The position numbers were made by a program, and so were the translations under genes. Below are positions 24,292 to 24,429 of a stretch of 24,429 nt of DNA, in pieces. Every line of letters begins with the position of its first letter. Positions within the stretch are counted from its first letter, which is position 1. Under the pieces are notes generated by a model. The model was not told the DNA's origin and searched no databases. It worked only from the letters and a program-made list of their open reading frames with translations. Source of the DNA: Clostridia bacterium (GTDB lineage: Bacteria; Bacillota_A; Clostridia; UBA1381); assembly GCA_017451145.1 (NCBI GenBank), contig JAFSSG010000003.1, positions 1 through 24,429 on the forward strand, read 5' to 3'.

Positions 24292-24320
24292 TTGACAAAC
24301 TATAATAGGTGTGCTAATAT
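24292..24320 (+). promoter_or_regulatory. Strong sigma-A promoter for the last, partial gene
   Basis: A perfect TTGACA (24292-24297), a 17-bp spacer, and TAATAT (24315-24320), with TGC directly before it as an extended -10. It starts 5 nt after the nadD-yqeK stop, leaving a leader of about 60 nt. Confidence 0.8.
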
Positions 24321-24386
24321 TAATATGTATAATATTCTAAAATCATAAAAAAGCTTAATATATTTCAAAAGGGAGATTGAGTTACA

Positions 24387-24429
24387 ATGAAGAAAGCGAT
24401 TTCGATTCTATTGGCAGTAATGATGTTGG
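24387..24429 (+). CDS. Secreted protein, N-terminal start only (truncated by window end)
   Basis: Only 14 codons are visible: MKKAISILLAVMML. This is a Lys-Lys N-region followed by a hydrophobic core, so it is the beginning of a signal peptide or lipoprotein leader. AAGGGAG at about 24368-24374 is the ribosome binding site. It has its own strong promoter. The product cannot be identified; another surface or solute-binding protein is possible. Confidence 0.6.
   Translation, partial: MKKAISILLAVMML

Overview
This 24.4 kb window looks like a chromosomal core-gene segment from a low-to-mid GC Gram-positive anaerobe of the Clostridia (Firmicutes). Support for this is the conserved gene pairs comEC-holA, truB-ribF, pth-mfd and yhbY-nadD-yqeK, strong purine-rich ribosome binding sites, near-consensus sigma-A promoters with 17-bp spacers and often an extended -10, a lipoprotein PrsA-type foldase, and two secreted SLH-domain proteins, which imply an SLH-anchored cell surface. 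The exact lineage cannot be fixed from the sequence alone. No phage, insertion sequence, CRISPR, tRNA or rRNA was recognised.

Layout. 1-291 is the 3' end of a secreted-type alpha/beta-hydrolase esterase. 371-1936 is a sodium:solute symporter with its own promoter. A bidirectional terminator at about 1959-1984 separates it from the leftward comEC-holA pair (5301 to 1980), whose product roles are DNA uptake and the DNA polymerase III clamp loader. Back-to-back promoters at 5362-5428 drive comEC leftward and, rightward, a tightly packed run alaS-truB-ribF-glmU(C-domain)-pth-mfd (5480-14611). Gaps in this run are 0 to 18 nt, so it reads as one translation/repair/cofactor operon. The GlmU homologue there consists only of the acetyltransferase half, with all active-site residues kept at a constant offset from E. 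coli GlmU.

14644-20707 is an envelope block: a PrsA-like lipoprotein prolyl isomerase, a VanZ-family membrane protein, a 993-residue SLH protein carrying two sets of cysteine-rich GLUG repeats, and an SLH-anchored M15 peptidoglycan peptidase. Individual promoters and hairpin terminators punctuate it. It plausibly works as secretion foldase plus cell-wall-bound surface proteins, but only proximity links them.

20708-21002 has no convincing gene. It holds an 84-nt imperfect palindrome whose mismatches are all G-U wobbles on the minus strand, then a second, canonical terminator 200 nt beyond the preceding stop codon. From 21003 onward come typA/bipA, yhbY and a fused nadD-yqeK gene (ribosome maturation plus NAD and Ap4A metabolism). 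A strong promoter and the first 14 codons of another secreted protein close the window.

Most of the window is well-understood housekeeping. The parts most worth a second look are the acetyltransferase-only GlmU, the NadD-YqeK fusion, the GLUG cysteine-ladder protein and the palindromic intergenic element. I saw no clear evidence of a wholly new multi-gene system.
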